Of a stretch of DNA of 6,243 nucleotides, positions 1 through 6,007 are shown piece after piece. The translations under genes were made by a program, and so were the position numbers. The notes under the pieces are model-generated. The model made no database searches and was not told where the DNA came from. It saw nothing but the letters and a program-made list of their open reading frames with translations. The DNA is from Porphyromonadaceae bacterium. Its GTDB lineage: Bacteria; Bacteroidota; Bacteroidia; Bacteroidales; CAMTPD01. The stretch spans positions 1 to 6,243 of the forward strand of contig DLYT01000031.1 in assembly GCA_003447595.1 (NCBI GenBank), written 5' to 3'. How positions within the stretch are numbered: position 1 is the first letter of the stretch; each line of letters opens with the position of its first letter.

Positions 1-309
1 ATTGATGAGATCATCATGTTTACTCCACTTTCTGAAAGTGAAATCAAAGAAATTGTTGAGCTTCAACTGGATTCGGTAAAACGCTCTTTGAAACAAAATG
101 ATATTTTAATTCAATTTACACCAGCAGCAGTTTCGTTTATTGCAGTTGAAGGTTATGACCCTCAGTTTGGAGCTCGTCCGGTGAAACGTATGATTCAGAA
201 ATACATTTTGAATGAGTTGTCTAAACAGATTCTATCTGAAAAGGTAGATAAAGATAAGACGATTGTCATTGACTCTGTGGATAATAAGCTATACTTTACA
301 AATGAGTAA
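1..309 (+). CDS. clpB: ClpB chaperone, C-terminal 102 residues (5' end outside window)
   Basis: This is the end of the ATP-dependent disaggregase ClpB (Hsp100), a cytoplasmic hexamer that threads aggregated proteins through its pore together with DnaK. The frame is open from base 1, reading IDEIIMFTPLSESEI, so the gene begins upstream of the window and the internal ATG at base 16 is not the start. The visible part is the small C-terminal subdomain of the second AAA+ module. It contains the family pattern GYDPQFGARPVKR (visible residues 51-63), with the sensor-2 arginine in GAR, followed by the usual end of the form IQKYILNELSKQIL. Full-length ClpB is about 860 residues, so roughly 88% is missing from view. 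The Walker motifs cannot be checked. The gene ends in TAA and is followed 16 bases later by a strong terminator, so it is the last gene of its transcript. Confidence 0.93.
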   Translation: MDEIIMFTPLSESEIKEIVELQLDSVKRSLKQNDILIQFTPAAVSFIAVEGYDPQFGARPVKRMIQKYILNELSKQILSEKVDKDKTIVIDSVDNKLYFTNE

Positions 310-325
310 GTATAAATCATAATTA

Positions 326-357
326 TAAAGGGAACTTTTTAGTTCCCTTTATTGTTT
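326..357 (+). terminator. Intrinsic terminator of clpB
   Basis: A perfect 10-bp stem, AAAGGGAACT (327-336) with AGTTCCCTTT (341-350), encloses a TTTT loop and can gain one more T-A pair at 326/351. A T-rich tail, ATTGTTTGTTTT, follows. The tail is interrupted by G residues, so the U-tract is less clean than in the other terminators of the window. It lies 16 bases after the clpB stop, and its tail overlaps the next promoter. Confidence 0.85.
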
Positions 358-382
358 GTTTTGTAGAATAACAATACTTTTG
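352..382 (+). promoter_or_regulatory. Bacteroidota-type promoter for the acidic protein/OmpA-lipoprotein unit
   Basis: TACTTTTG at 375-382 matches the Bacteroides -7 consensus TAnnTTTG exactly. A TTG at 352-354 lies 20 bases upstream, a suitable place for the -33 element, and sits in the T-rich tail of the clpB terminator. Transcription would start near 389, giving a leader of about 27 bases that is A-rich (AAAAAGCAAAAATT) just before the ATG and has no Shine-Dalgarno site. The consensus match is seen; promoter activity is inferred. Confidence 0.6.
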
Positions 383-415
383 CCACGTCTTATTTTAATA
401 TAAAAAGCAAAAATT

Positions 416-742
416 ATGAGTAATCAAGAAGATCTATTCATCTACGACGAAGATGAATCAGTAAAGTTCATTCAAAACTATTTACCTCAAGAATTGAAAG
501 GTAAATATAGCAATGACGATATCAATTACGTTGTAGATCTTATCTATGACTACTACGAATCAAAAGGTTTCTTGAATGAAACTGACGAAGATGTAGATGT
601 GGAGATTGATGAAGATGACTTAATTGCATACGTTGTTAAAAACGCTAAGAAAGATCAGGTTGTAAAACTTGAAGCTGACGATATTCAACATATTGTACAA
701 GGCGAATTGGCGTATTGCGATTCAATTAATATTTTCGATTGA
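416..742 (+). CDS. Very acidic 108-residue protein of unknown function
   Basis: I do not recognise a named family, although short acidic proteins of this general look occur in Bacteroidales genomes. It has 29 Asp/Glu against 8 Lys and no Arg or Trp, so it is strongly negative. There is no signal peptide or membrane segment, so it should be cytoplasmic. Residues 1-55 look helical, with an aromatic-rich stretch INYVVDLIYDYYESKGF (36-52). An acid cluster follows (TDEDVDVEIDEDD, 56-68), and then a second probable helical part containing three of the lysines. The ATG follows an A-rich leader and a good promoter. The gene ends with three consecutive in-frame stops, TGA TAG TGA (740-748). The next gene starts 21 bases later with no terminator between, so the two are probably co-transcribed. 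A role as a small partner or adaptor protein is only a guess from its charge. Confidence 0.85.
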   Translation: MSNQEDLFIYDEDESVKFIQNYLPQELKGKYSNDDINYVVDLIYDYYESKGFLNETDEDVDVEIDEDDLIAYVVKNAKKDQVVKLEADDIQHIVQGELAYCDSINIFD

Positions 743-763
743 TAGTGATTAAACTGAAATTGT

Positions 764-1441
764 ATGAAAAATTTTAATCTTTTGGTAGTAATGCTATTGT
801 GTATGACAATAGTGTTTTCTGGATGTGGAGCAAATAATACTGTAAAAGGAGCCGGAATCGGTGTTGGTGCCGGAACAGCACTTGGTGCAGGTATTGGTGC
901 AATCGCAGGTAATACAGCACTTGGTGCAATATTAGGTGCGGCAGTTGGTGGAACAGCGGGAGCTTTGATCGGAAAGAAGATGGACAAACAAAAGAAAGAG
1001 CTTGAAGCTACTCTTCCTGAAGACACAAAGGTTGAATCAATCAACAATGGAGAAGCGATTAAAGTAACGTTCAATTCAGGTATTTTATTTGCTATTAATT
1101 CAAGTACATTGAGTCAAGCTTCAATGACAGCATTAAGTCAATTTGCTCAAAGCTTGAATGAAAATCCTGATACTAATATTAAGATTGTAGGTTATACTGA
1201 TAACACAGGTAAAGTAGACTATAATCAATTATTGTCAGAAAAGAGAGCAAGAAGCGTATATGACTATCTAAGAGCACAAGGTGTTACTGCAAACAGAATG
1301 ACATATGAAGGTATGGGCGTTCATGATCCAGTAGCAAGCAATAGCACTGAAGCTGGTCGCGCTTTGAATCGTCGTGTTGAAATTATCATTCTTCCAAGTC
1401 AGAAAATGATTCAAGAGGCACAACAAGGAACATTGAGATAA
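764..1441 (+). CDS. OmpA-family lipoprotein with glycine-zipper segment (YiaD-like)
   Basis: A 225-residue outer-membrane lipoprotein expected to hold the membrane to peptidoglycan. Residues 1-20 are a lipoprotein signal peptide ending FSG before Cys21. The residues after the cysteine (GANNT) lack acidic surface-export character, so it probably faces the periplasm. Residues about 29-72 form a glycine-zipper segment with repeated GAGIG/GAIAG/GAAVGG patterns, followed by a charged linker (KKMDKQKKELE). Residues about 99-208 are the OmpA C-terminal domain: TDNTG at 145-149, LSEKRARSV at 157-165 and NRRVE at 202-206. Asp146 and Arg161 have the same 15-residue spacing as the two diaminopimelate-binding residues known in Acinetobacter OmpA. 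The order signal, glycine zipper, OmpA domain and the total length match E. coli YiaD. It is the second gene of a probable two-gene unit and is closed by a terminator 25 bases after the stop. Confidence 0.92.
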   Translation: MKNFNLLVVMLLCMTIVFSGCGANNTVKGAGIGVGAGTALGAGIGAIAGNTALGAILGAAVGGTAGALIGKKMDKQKKELEATLPEDTKVESINNGEAIKVTFNSGILFAINSSTLSQASMTALSQFAQSLNENPDTNIKIVGYTDNTGKVDYNQLLSEKRARSVYDYLRAQGVTANRMTYEGMGVHDPVASNSTEAGRALNRRVEIIILPSQKMIQEAQQGTLR

Positions 1442-1466
1442 TATCAAAAAACCTCATTACAATATT

Positions 1467-1500
1467 AAGTCGTCTTCATTGCATGGAGACGACTTTTTTT
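1467..1500 (+). terminator. Intrinsic terminator after the OmpA-family lipoprotein gene
   Basis: AGTCGTCT (1468-1475) pairs with AGACGACT (1487-1494). The stem extends inward by a T-G wobble, C-G and A-T to a 5-base loop TTGCA (1479-1483), and outward by A1467-T1495. A T-tract (1494-1500) follows. This is one of the strongest hairpins in the window. Its loop and T-tract lie inside the proS promoter. Confidence 0.92.
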
Positions 1501-1509
1501 GTATTTTTG
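1479..1509 (+). promoter_or_regulatory. proS promoter, interlocked with the upstream terminator
   Basis: TATTTTTG at 1502-1509 matches TAnnTTTG exactly. TTG at 1479-1481 is 20 bases upstream, the same spacing as in the promoter near base 375, and falls in the loop of the preceding terminator hairpin. Transcription would begin around 1516, giving a leader of about 73 bases that contains a strong hairpin. The -7 match is direct; the -33 assignment is tentative. Confidence 0.62.
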
Positions 1510-1524
1510 CACATACTTTGTTTT

Positions 1525-1554
1525 ACCGTTGTACTCATATAATGAGTGCACGGT
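1525..1554 (+). promoter_or_regulatory. Hairpin in the proS 5' leader
   Basis: ACCGT (1525-1529) pairs with ACGGT (1550-1554). After a bulged T1530, GTACTCAT (1531-1538) pairs with ATGAGTGC (1542-1549), including one U-G wobble. The apical loop is ATA, or TATAA if the last pair opens. This makes 13 pairs with one bulge. No T-tract follows (the next bases are TATTAAGATAAAAAAGAG), so it is not an ordinary terminator. It begins about 9 bases after the predicted transcription start and ends 34 bases before the proS ATG. It may stabilise or regulate the message, or act as a DNA operator. The pairing is seen; the function is inferred. Confidence 0.55.
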
Positions 1555-1588
1555 TATTAAGATAAAAAAGAGACAAAAATATTTCGAG

Positions 1589-3070
1589 ATGGCAAAAGAG
1601 CTAAAAGAACTTACATCGCGTAGCGAAAGTTACTCGCAATGGTATCAGGATTTGGTAATTAAAGCTGATTTAGCAGAAAATTCAGCAGTGCGTGGTTGTA
1701 TGGTAATCAAACCATACGGTTATGCAATTTGGGAGAAAATGCAACGTTACTTGGACGATATGTTCAAAGAAACAGGTCACGTAAATGCTTACTTCCCGTT
1801 ATTTATCCCCAAATCTTTTTTAAGCAAAGAGGCCGATCACGTAGAAGGCTTTGCTAAAGAATGTGCAGTAGTAACACACTATCGTTTGAAAAATAATCCT
1901 GATGGTAGCGGTGTAGTTGTAGATCCGGCAGCAAAACTGGAAGAAGAGCTTATTGTTCGTCCTACTTCAGAAACAATTATTTGGAACACATATAGAAACT
2001 GGATTCAGTCACACAGAGACCTTCCTATTTTATGCAATCAATGGGCCAATGTAGTTCGTTGGGAGATGAGAACAAGATTATTCTTGCGTACAGCTGAATT
2101 CTTGTGGCAAGAAGGACATACTGCACATGCGACGGAAGCAGAAGCTGTTGAAGAAGCACGCAAAATGCTAGAGGTTTACGCTAATTTTGCAGAGCAATAT
2201 ATGGCAGTACCTGTTGTGAAGGGTGTGAAATCTGCAAGTGAGCGTTTCGCCGGAGCTATCGATACTTATACAATCGAAGCATTGATGCAAGATGGTAAAG
2301 CACTTCAGTCAGGAACATCTCACTTCTTAGGTCAGAACTTTGCAAAAGCATTTGATGTGACTTTCACAGACAAGAACGGAAGCCAAGAATATGTATGGGC
2401 AACTTCATGGGGTGTTTCTACACGTTTGATGGGTGCATTAATTATGACTCACTCTGATGATAATGGTTTGGTGTTGCCTCCTAAGTTAGCTCCATTCCAG
2501 GTTGTTATCGTTCCTATTTTCAAAGGTGAAGAGCAATTGAATGCAATCAATGAGAAAGTTGCTGAAATTACTGCGAAACTAAAAGCGCTTGGTATTAGTG
2601 TGAAATATGACAACTCAGATAATAAAAAGCCGGGTTGGAAATTTGCTGAATACGAATTGAAAGGTGTTCCAGTACGTATGGCAATGGGAGCACGTGATAT
2701 GCAAAACAATACTGTAGAAGTAGCACGTCGTGATACATTGACAAAAGAGACGGTGTCTCTAGACAATATCGATCAATACATTAAAAACTTGCTTGACGAA
2801 ATTCAAGCAAATATTTTCAAGAAAGCGGCGGATTATCGTACAAACAATACACGTACGGTTGAAACTTACGATGAATTTAAAGAAGAAATCGAAAAAGGCG
2901 GCTTTATTCTTGCTCACTGGGACGGCACACCTGAAACAGAAGAGCTTATTAAAACTGAAACGAAAGCAACGATCCGTTGTATTCCACTGGAGGGTGATAA
3001 AACTCCTGGCGTATGTATGGTTACGGGCAAGCCTTCGGCTCAGCGTGTACTTTTTGCAAGAGCATATTAA
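1589..3070 (+). CDS. proS: Prolyl-tRNA synthetase, short archaeal/eukaryotic-like form
   Basis: Cytoplasmic class II synthetase that charges tRNA-Pro with proline using ATP; a dimer in the family. The 493-residue product has the motif-1 region and RPTSET (124-129), motif 2 RWEMRTRLFLRTAEFLWQEG (157-176) running into HTAH, SGTSHFLGQNF (241-251), and motif 3 around TRLMGALIMTHSDDNGLVLP (278-297) with Arg279. The anticodon-binding domain starts at about 303 (FQVVIVPIF), and a C-terminal domain spans about 408-493. There is no inserted editing domain of about 180 residues between motifs 2 and 3, which marks the short form. The protein ends in Ala-Tyr; in the Thermus enzyme the C-terminal tyrosine reaches the active site. 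Three of the four zinc ligands of that domain are absent. The start MAKELKELTSRSESYSQWY fits the family and follows an A-rich leader. A 30-codon upstream extension from a TTG in the terminator T-tract is rejected. Confidence 0.97.
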   Translation: MAKELKELTSRSESYSQWYQDLVIKADLAENSAVRGCMVIKPYGYAIWEKMQRYLDDMFKETGHVNAYFPLFIPKSFLSKEADHVEGFAKECAVVTHYRLKNNPDGSGVVVDPAAKLEEELIVRPTSETIIWNTYRNWIQSHRDLPILCNQWANVVRWEMRTRLFLRTAEFLWQEGHTAHATEAEAVEEARKMLEVYANFAEQYMAVPVVKGVKSASERFAGAIDTYTIEALMQDGKALQSGTSHFLGQNFAKAFDVTFTDKNGSQEYVWATSWGVSTRLMGALIMTHSDDNGLVLPPKLAPFQVVIVPIFKGEEQLNAINEKVAEITAKLKALGISVKYDNSDNKKPGWKFAEYELKGVPVRMAMGARDMQNNTVEVARRDTLTKETVSLDNIDQYIKNLLDEIQANIFKKAADYRTNNTRTVETYDEFKEEIEKGGFILAHWDGTPETEELIKTETKATIRCIPLEGDKTPGVCMVTGKPSAQRVLFARAY

Positions 3071-3078
3071 ATTATATA

Positions 3079-3110
3079 GCCATTCTGAGGAATCAGAATG
3101 GCTTTTTTCT
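3079..3110 (+). terminator. Intrinsic terminator of proS
   Basis: A perfect 10-bp stem, GCCATTCTGA (3079-3088) with TCAGAATGGC (3093-3102), is capped by a GGAA (GNRA-type) tetraloop and followed by TTTTTTCT. It starts 8 bases after the proS stop. The 124 bases between it and the fhs promoter (3111-3234) hold no convincing gene; I see only short weak inverted repeats there. Confidence 0.93.
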
Positions 3111-3230
3111 TATAAAGAAAGTTCCTGAGAATATTTATCCTTTTTCATTCAGAAACAATGGATAATACGTTTTCTTTATCATTCAATCGATCATACTTGT
3201 ATAGTAACAGTATACGTATTTTCGAATAAG

Positions 3231-3242
3231 TTTGTATTTTTG
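3231..3242 (+). promoter_or_regulatory. fhs promoter, -7 element
   Basis: TATTTTTG at 3235-3242 is an exact TAnnTTTG match. The 12 bases TTTGTATTTTTG (3231-3242) are identical to those at 1498-1509 before proS. No clear TTG or TTTG lies at the expected -33 distance (19-21 bases upstream reads TATAC), so the promoter may be weak or activator-dependent. Transcription from about 3249 would give a leader of only about 22 bases, AT-rich and without a Shine-Dalgarno site. An imperfect second candidate, TATTTTCG, lies at 3217-3224. Confidence 0.55.
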
Positions 3243-3270
3243 TATCAAAATAGTAATATTCGCATAATTT

Positions 3271-4941
3271 ATGAAAACTGATATTCAAATAGCTCAAGAA
3301 GCTGCCATGTTGCCAATCGTTGAAGTTGCTGATATGCTAAACATCAACCGCGACGACTTGGAGCTGTATGGTAAATATAAGGCTAAAGTTCCTCTAACAT
3401 ACATTGATCAAGATAAGATCGCAAAATCGAAAATGATCTTGGTTACAGCAATATCTCCGACTCCGGCAGGTGAAGGTAAAACTACTGTATCGATCGGTCT
3501 TACTCAGGCTCTTAATAAAATCGGTAAACAAACAGCTGTAGTTCTTCGTGAGCCATCATTGGGTCCTGTTTTTGGTATTAAAGGAGGAGCAACCGGAGGT
3601 GGTTATTCTCAAGTTGTACCGATGGAAGATATCAATCTTCACTTTACGGGCGATTTCTCAGCCATTGAAAAAGCGAACAATCTATTAGCTGCTTTGATCG
3701 ACAACAACATTCAAAGCAAGAAAAGATCATTAAATATCGATCCACGTACTGTAGCATGGAAACGTGTTATGGATATGAATGATAGAGCACTTCGTGATAT
3801 TGTGATCGGACTAGGTGGTGCTGCAAACGGCATTCCTCGTGAATCAGGATTTGATATCACTGCTGCGTCAGAAGTAATGGCAATCCTATGTATGGCTCAT
3901 GACTTCGAAGATTTGAAAAACCGTTTAGGTAATATCTTTGTAGGTTATACATTTGACAAAAAGCCGATCTATGCAAGAGATTTAAATGCACAAGGAGCGA
4001 TGGCTGCATTGCTAAAGGATGCAATTAAGCCAAATCTTGTACAAACATTAGATAATACTCCTGCATTTATTCATGGTGGTCCGTTTGCAAATATTGCACA
4101 AGGCACAAACACAATCATTGCGACACGCATGGGGATGTCTTTATCTGACTATGTAGTAACAGAGGCCGGATTCGGTTGTGACCTAGGAGCAGAGAAGTTC
4201 CTTGATATCAAATGTCGTGAAGCTGGTATCTCACCTAAAGCAATTGTACTTGTTGCAACCATTCGTGCGTTGAAGTTCCACGGAGGTATGGGAGCAAAAG
4301 ACTTGAAGACTCCAAATGTTGAAGCATTGCTTGCAGGAACAGAGAATCTTGCAAAACACATTGAAAATGTAAAGAAATTTAAGATTGAACCAGTCGTTGC
4401 AATCAATCGTTTCATTACTGATACAGATGAAGAAATTGCAGCACTTGTAAACTGGTGTAAAGAGCAAGAGGTAAAAGTTTCATCAATCGAAGTATGGGCG
4501 AAAGGCGGAGATGGAGCTGTGGAGCTTGCAGAGATGGTTGTGGAAGCAGCAGAATCATGTACAAGTACATTTGAACCAATCTATACTCTTGATCAAACTC
4601 CAGAGGAAAAGATCTTTGCTATCTCTACTGAGATTTATGGTGCAGACGGTGTAGATTACACTTCAAAAGCTAAAACGCACTTGAAGCGTATCTATGATCT
4701 TGGTTTGGATAAATTGCCTATTTGTATGGCAAAAACACAGAAATCTCTTTCAGATAATCCAAACTTAATTGGTCGTCCTACAGGTTTCAATATCACAATA
4801 CGCGAAATTGAAATTGCGGCAGGAGCAGGGTTTATTGTTCCTATCACGGGCGATATGATGCGTATGCCAGGGTTGCCAGAAGAGCCTGCGGCAGAAAAGA
4901 TTGATATCGATAACAACGGGGTTATTACCGGTTTGTTTTAA
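3271..4941 (+). CDS. fhs: Formate-tetrahydrofolate ligase (10-formyl-THF synthetase)
   Basis: Cytoplasmic enzyme that joins formate to tetrahydrofolate with ATP hydrolysis to give 10-formyl-THF, feeding purine synthesis, formyl-methionyl-tRNA and, through FolD, the serine/glycine one-carbon pool. The 556-residue product has the usual full length. It carries the P-loop PTPAGEGKTT (63-72), then EPSLGPVFGIKGGATGGGY (94-112), which includes the first family signature GIKGGATGGGY, then SQVVPMEDINLHFTGD (113-128). The second signature VATIRALKFHGG is at 328-339, followed by GMGAKDL. The C-terminal part has GRPTGFNITIREIEIAAGAG (501-520) and FIVPITGDMMRMPGLP (521-536). No disruption or missing key residue is visible. 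It is transcribed alone, with its own promoter and terminator, and converges with the minus-strand lipoprotein gene. Confidence 0.98.
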   Translation: MKTDIQIAQEAAMLPIVEVADMLNINRDDLELYGKYKAKVPLTYIDQDKIAKSKMILVTAISPTPAGEGKTTVSIGLTQALNKIGKQTAVVLREPSLGPVFGIKGGATGGGYSQVVPMEDINLHFTGDFSAIEKANNLLAALIDNNIQSKKRSLNIDPRTVAWKRVMDMNDRALRDIVIGLGGAANGIPRESGFDITAASEVMAILCMAHDFEDLKNRLGNIFVGYTFDKKPIYARDLNAQGAMAALLKDAIKPNLVQTLDNTPAFIHGGPFANIAQGTNTIIATRMGMSLSDYVVTEAGFGCDLGAEKFLDIKCREAGISPKAIVLVATIRALKFHGGMGAKDLKTPNVEALLAGTENLAKHIENVKKFKIEPVVAINRFITDTDEEIAALVNWCKEQEVKVSSIEVWAKGGDGAVELAEMVVEAAESCTSTFEPIYTLDQTPEEKIFAISTEIYGADGVDYTSKAKTHLKRIYDLGLDKLPICMAKTQKSLSDNPNLIGRPTGFNITIREIEIAAGAGFIVPITGDMMRMPGLPEEPAAEKIDIDNNGVITGLF

Positions 4942-4973
4942 AAGGACATACAATCCATAAGATATAATACATG

Positions 4974-5015
4974 AAAAGCGAGCCATTCGGTTAATACCAA
5001 ATGGCTCGCTTTTTT
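4974..5015 (+). terminator. Terminator of fhs, possibly bidirectional
   Basis: GCGAGCCATT (4978-4987) pairs with AATGGCTCGC (5000-5009). The stem continues past a C-A mismatch with GGT/ACC around a short loop. A T-tract (5010-5015) follows on the plus strand. On the minus strand the A-run 4974-4977 gives only four Ts after the hairpin, enough for a weaker terminator for the convergent lipoprotein gene, whose stop codon is 28 bases away. Confidence 0.9.
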
Positions 5016-5042
5016 ATAAGATGTATATTTGCTAGATCTCTT

Positions 5043-5951
5043 TTAACGATTGACTACTTCGGCCGAAAAATCAATTGTACGATAAAGTTGTAAAGTTTCA
5101 TTCATTTCTGCCGTATTATCAGTAATGAACGGCAGAATCTGTTTACTGATATTGATGGAGTCTGCACAAACAATTTTATCTCCAAATTTATATTGTATAT
5201 ATAGTAGCTTTAAATCTTTCGGTATATTTTTGTTGATATACACCCATCCTCTACTTCCTGAAATAAGAATATTCTTATCAATTACAGAGCCCTTGGTATC
5301 AAGCAAACAGATTTCCCCGGATTGAAGGACAAAGTTCTCGCTATTACACGACAGGTTAAGCAGCGTTGGTATATTGAAGTACTGTTTGCTGTTTTTAGGA
5401 GTATAAGAAAACCCCATAAGTTGTATTTGAGAAGAAAGAGTAGGAAGTATCCATGTTTGTATAGTTGGTTTCGAATATGGTTCCACTACGAAGTATTTGC
5501 CCATTGCTTCTCCATCAGGAACCTTCGCTATTACTTCTTCGTTTCCATTAGCTCCTAAGGCAATTATTCGCCCATCAATAGCTTTTAGTTCAACATCTAT
5601 AAGTTTATACCACCCCGGATTCATATAAAAAGACGAAGATTTCAACCCAGACGGTGTCAAGTAGATTTTTGCACGCGACGTATTCACACTTCCTTCAGGA
5701 TTGCCTTGAGGTCCTTTTACTTTTACATAAGTCAATAAAACCGAATCAGGAAGTTCTGATTTTAAACTCTTCAAAAGTGGATTTTGCCATGAATTGAGTG
5801 CAGTTTCCGAGGTTATATTAAAGCCAAAACTCACTTGAGAAGCACCTTTTTCATAGATCTCTTCAAGCTCATCTGCTGCTTCTTTCTGGCACGAGAAAGC
5901 AGCAAGTAATATAATAAATAAATATGCCGTATTTAAGAATGTTTTTTTCAT
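5043..5951 (-). CDS. Unrecognised lipoprotein, probably outer-membrane and possibly surface-exposed
   Basis: I do not recognise a family. The 302-residue product starts MKKTFLNTAYLFIILLAAFS and has a lipoprotein signal peptide with Cys21 as the lipid-bearing residue. The next residues are QKEAADELEE, close to the lipoprotein export signals described in Bacteroidota (a lysine or QA followed by acidic residues), which suggests display on the cell surface. The rest looks rich in beta strands, with alternating hydrophobic residues and turns such as GPQGNPEG (80-87), NPGWYKLIDVELKAIDGRII (111-130) and GSRGWVYINKNIP (232-244). Cys202, Cys215 and Cys262 could allow a disulphide. I cannot see a catalytic motif; a carbohydrate-binding, fimbrillin-like or Ig-like role is possible but unsupported. 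ATG at 5951 is chosen because MKK opens a normal signal peptide; the TTG three codons upstream adds only TTG-CGA-CCT. No sus-type neighbours are present. Confidence 0.85.
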   Translation of the reverse strand: MKKTFLNTAYLFIILLAAFSCQKEAADELEEIYEKGASQVSFGFNITSETALNSWQNPLLKSLKSELPDSVLLTYVKVKGPQGNPEGSVNTSRAKIYLTPSGLKSSSFYMNPGWYKLIDVELKAIDGRIIALGANGNEEVIAKVPDGEAMGKYFVVEPYSKPTIQTWILPTLSSQIQLMGFSYTPKNSKQYFNIPTLLNLSCNSENFVLQSGEICLLDTKGSVIDKNILISGSRGWVYINKNIPKDLKLLYIQYKFGDKIVCADSINISKQILPFITDNTAEMNETLQLYRTIDFSAEVVNR

Positions 5952-6007
5952 AGGTCGCAATCGTTGTCTTCATGTATTAAACAAGTAATAAGTGTAAGTA
6001 GTTTCTG

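Noticed and set aside
685..1074. A 129-residue proline/alanine-rich open frame on the minus strand.
   Set aside because: It is the antisense shadow of the glycine-zipper codons of the OmpA-type gene; GGN/GCN repeats give Pro/Ala on the other strand.
1499..1588. A 30-codon N-terminal extension of proS starting at a TTG (translation MYFCTYFVLPLYSYNE...).
   Set aside because: It starts in the terminator T-tract, ahead of the predicted transcription start, and runs through the leader hairpin. The family start is the ATG at 1589 after an A-rich leader.
1510..1588. A T-box riboswitch controlling proS.
   Set aside because: No conserved T-box sequence and no downstream terminator/antiterminator pair are visible, and T-boxes are not characteristic of Bacteroidota.
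2793..3128. A 111-residue plus-strand frame inside and beyond the end of proS.
   Set aside because: It overlaps the well-supported proS frame, has a lysine-rich translation without family features, and runs through the proS terminator.
3135..3165. Inverted repeat TTATCC...GGATAA between proS and fhs.
   Set aside because: Six-base arms with a 19-base loop in AT-rich DNA are expected by chance.
4149..4986. Several minus-strand open frames within fhs, and another (2449-2766) within proS.
   Set aside because: They lie fully antisense to strongly conserved enzymes, have no leader or promoter of their own, and their translations look like shadows.
5125..5558. Two plus-strand frames opposite the lipoprotein gene.
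   Set aside because: The minus-strand frame has a clear signal peptide and lipobox and spans the whole region; the plus-strand frames are short and featureless.
5952..5960. A start of the minus-strand lipoprotein at TTG, three codons before the ATG.
   Set aside because: The ATG gives a normal MKK signal peptide; TTG is a rare start and adds nothing to the signal.
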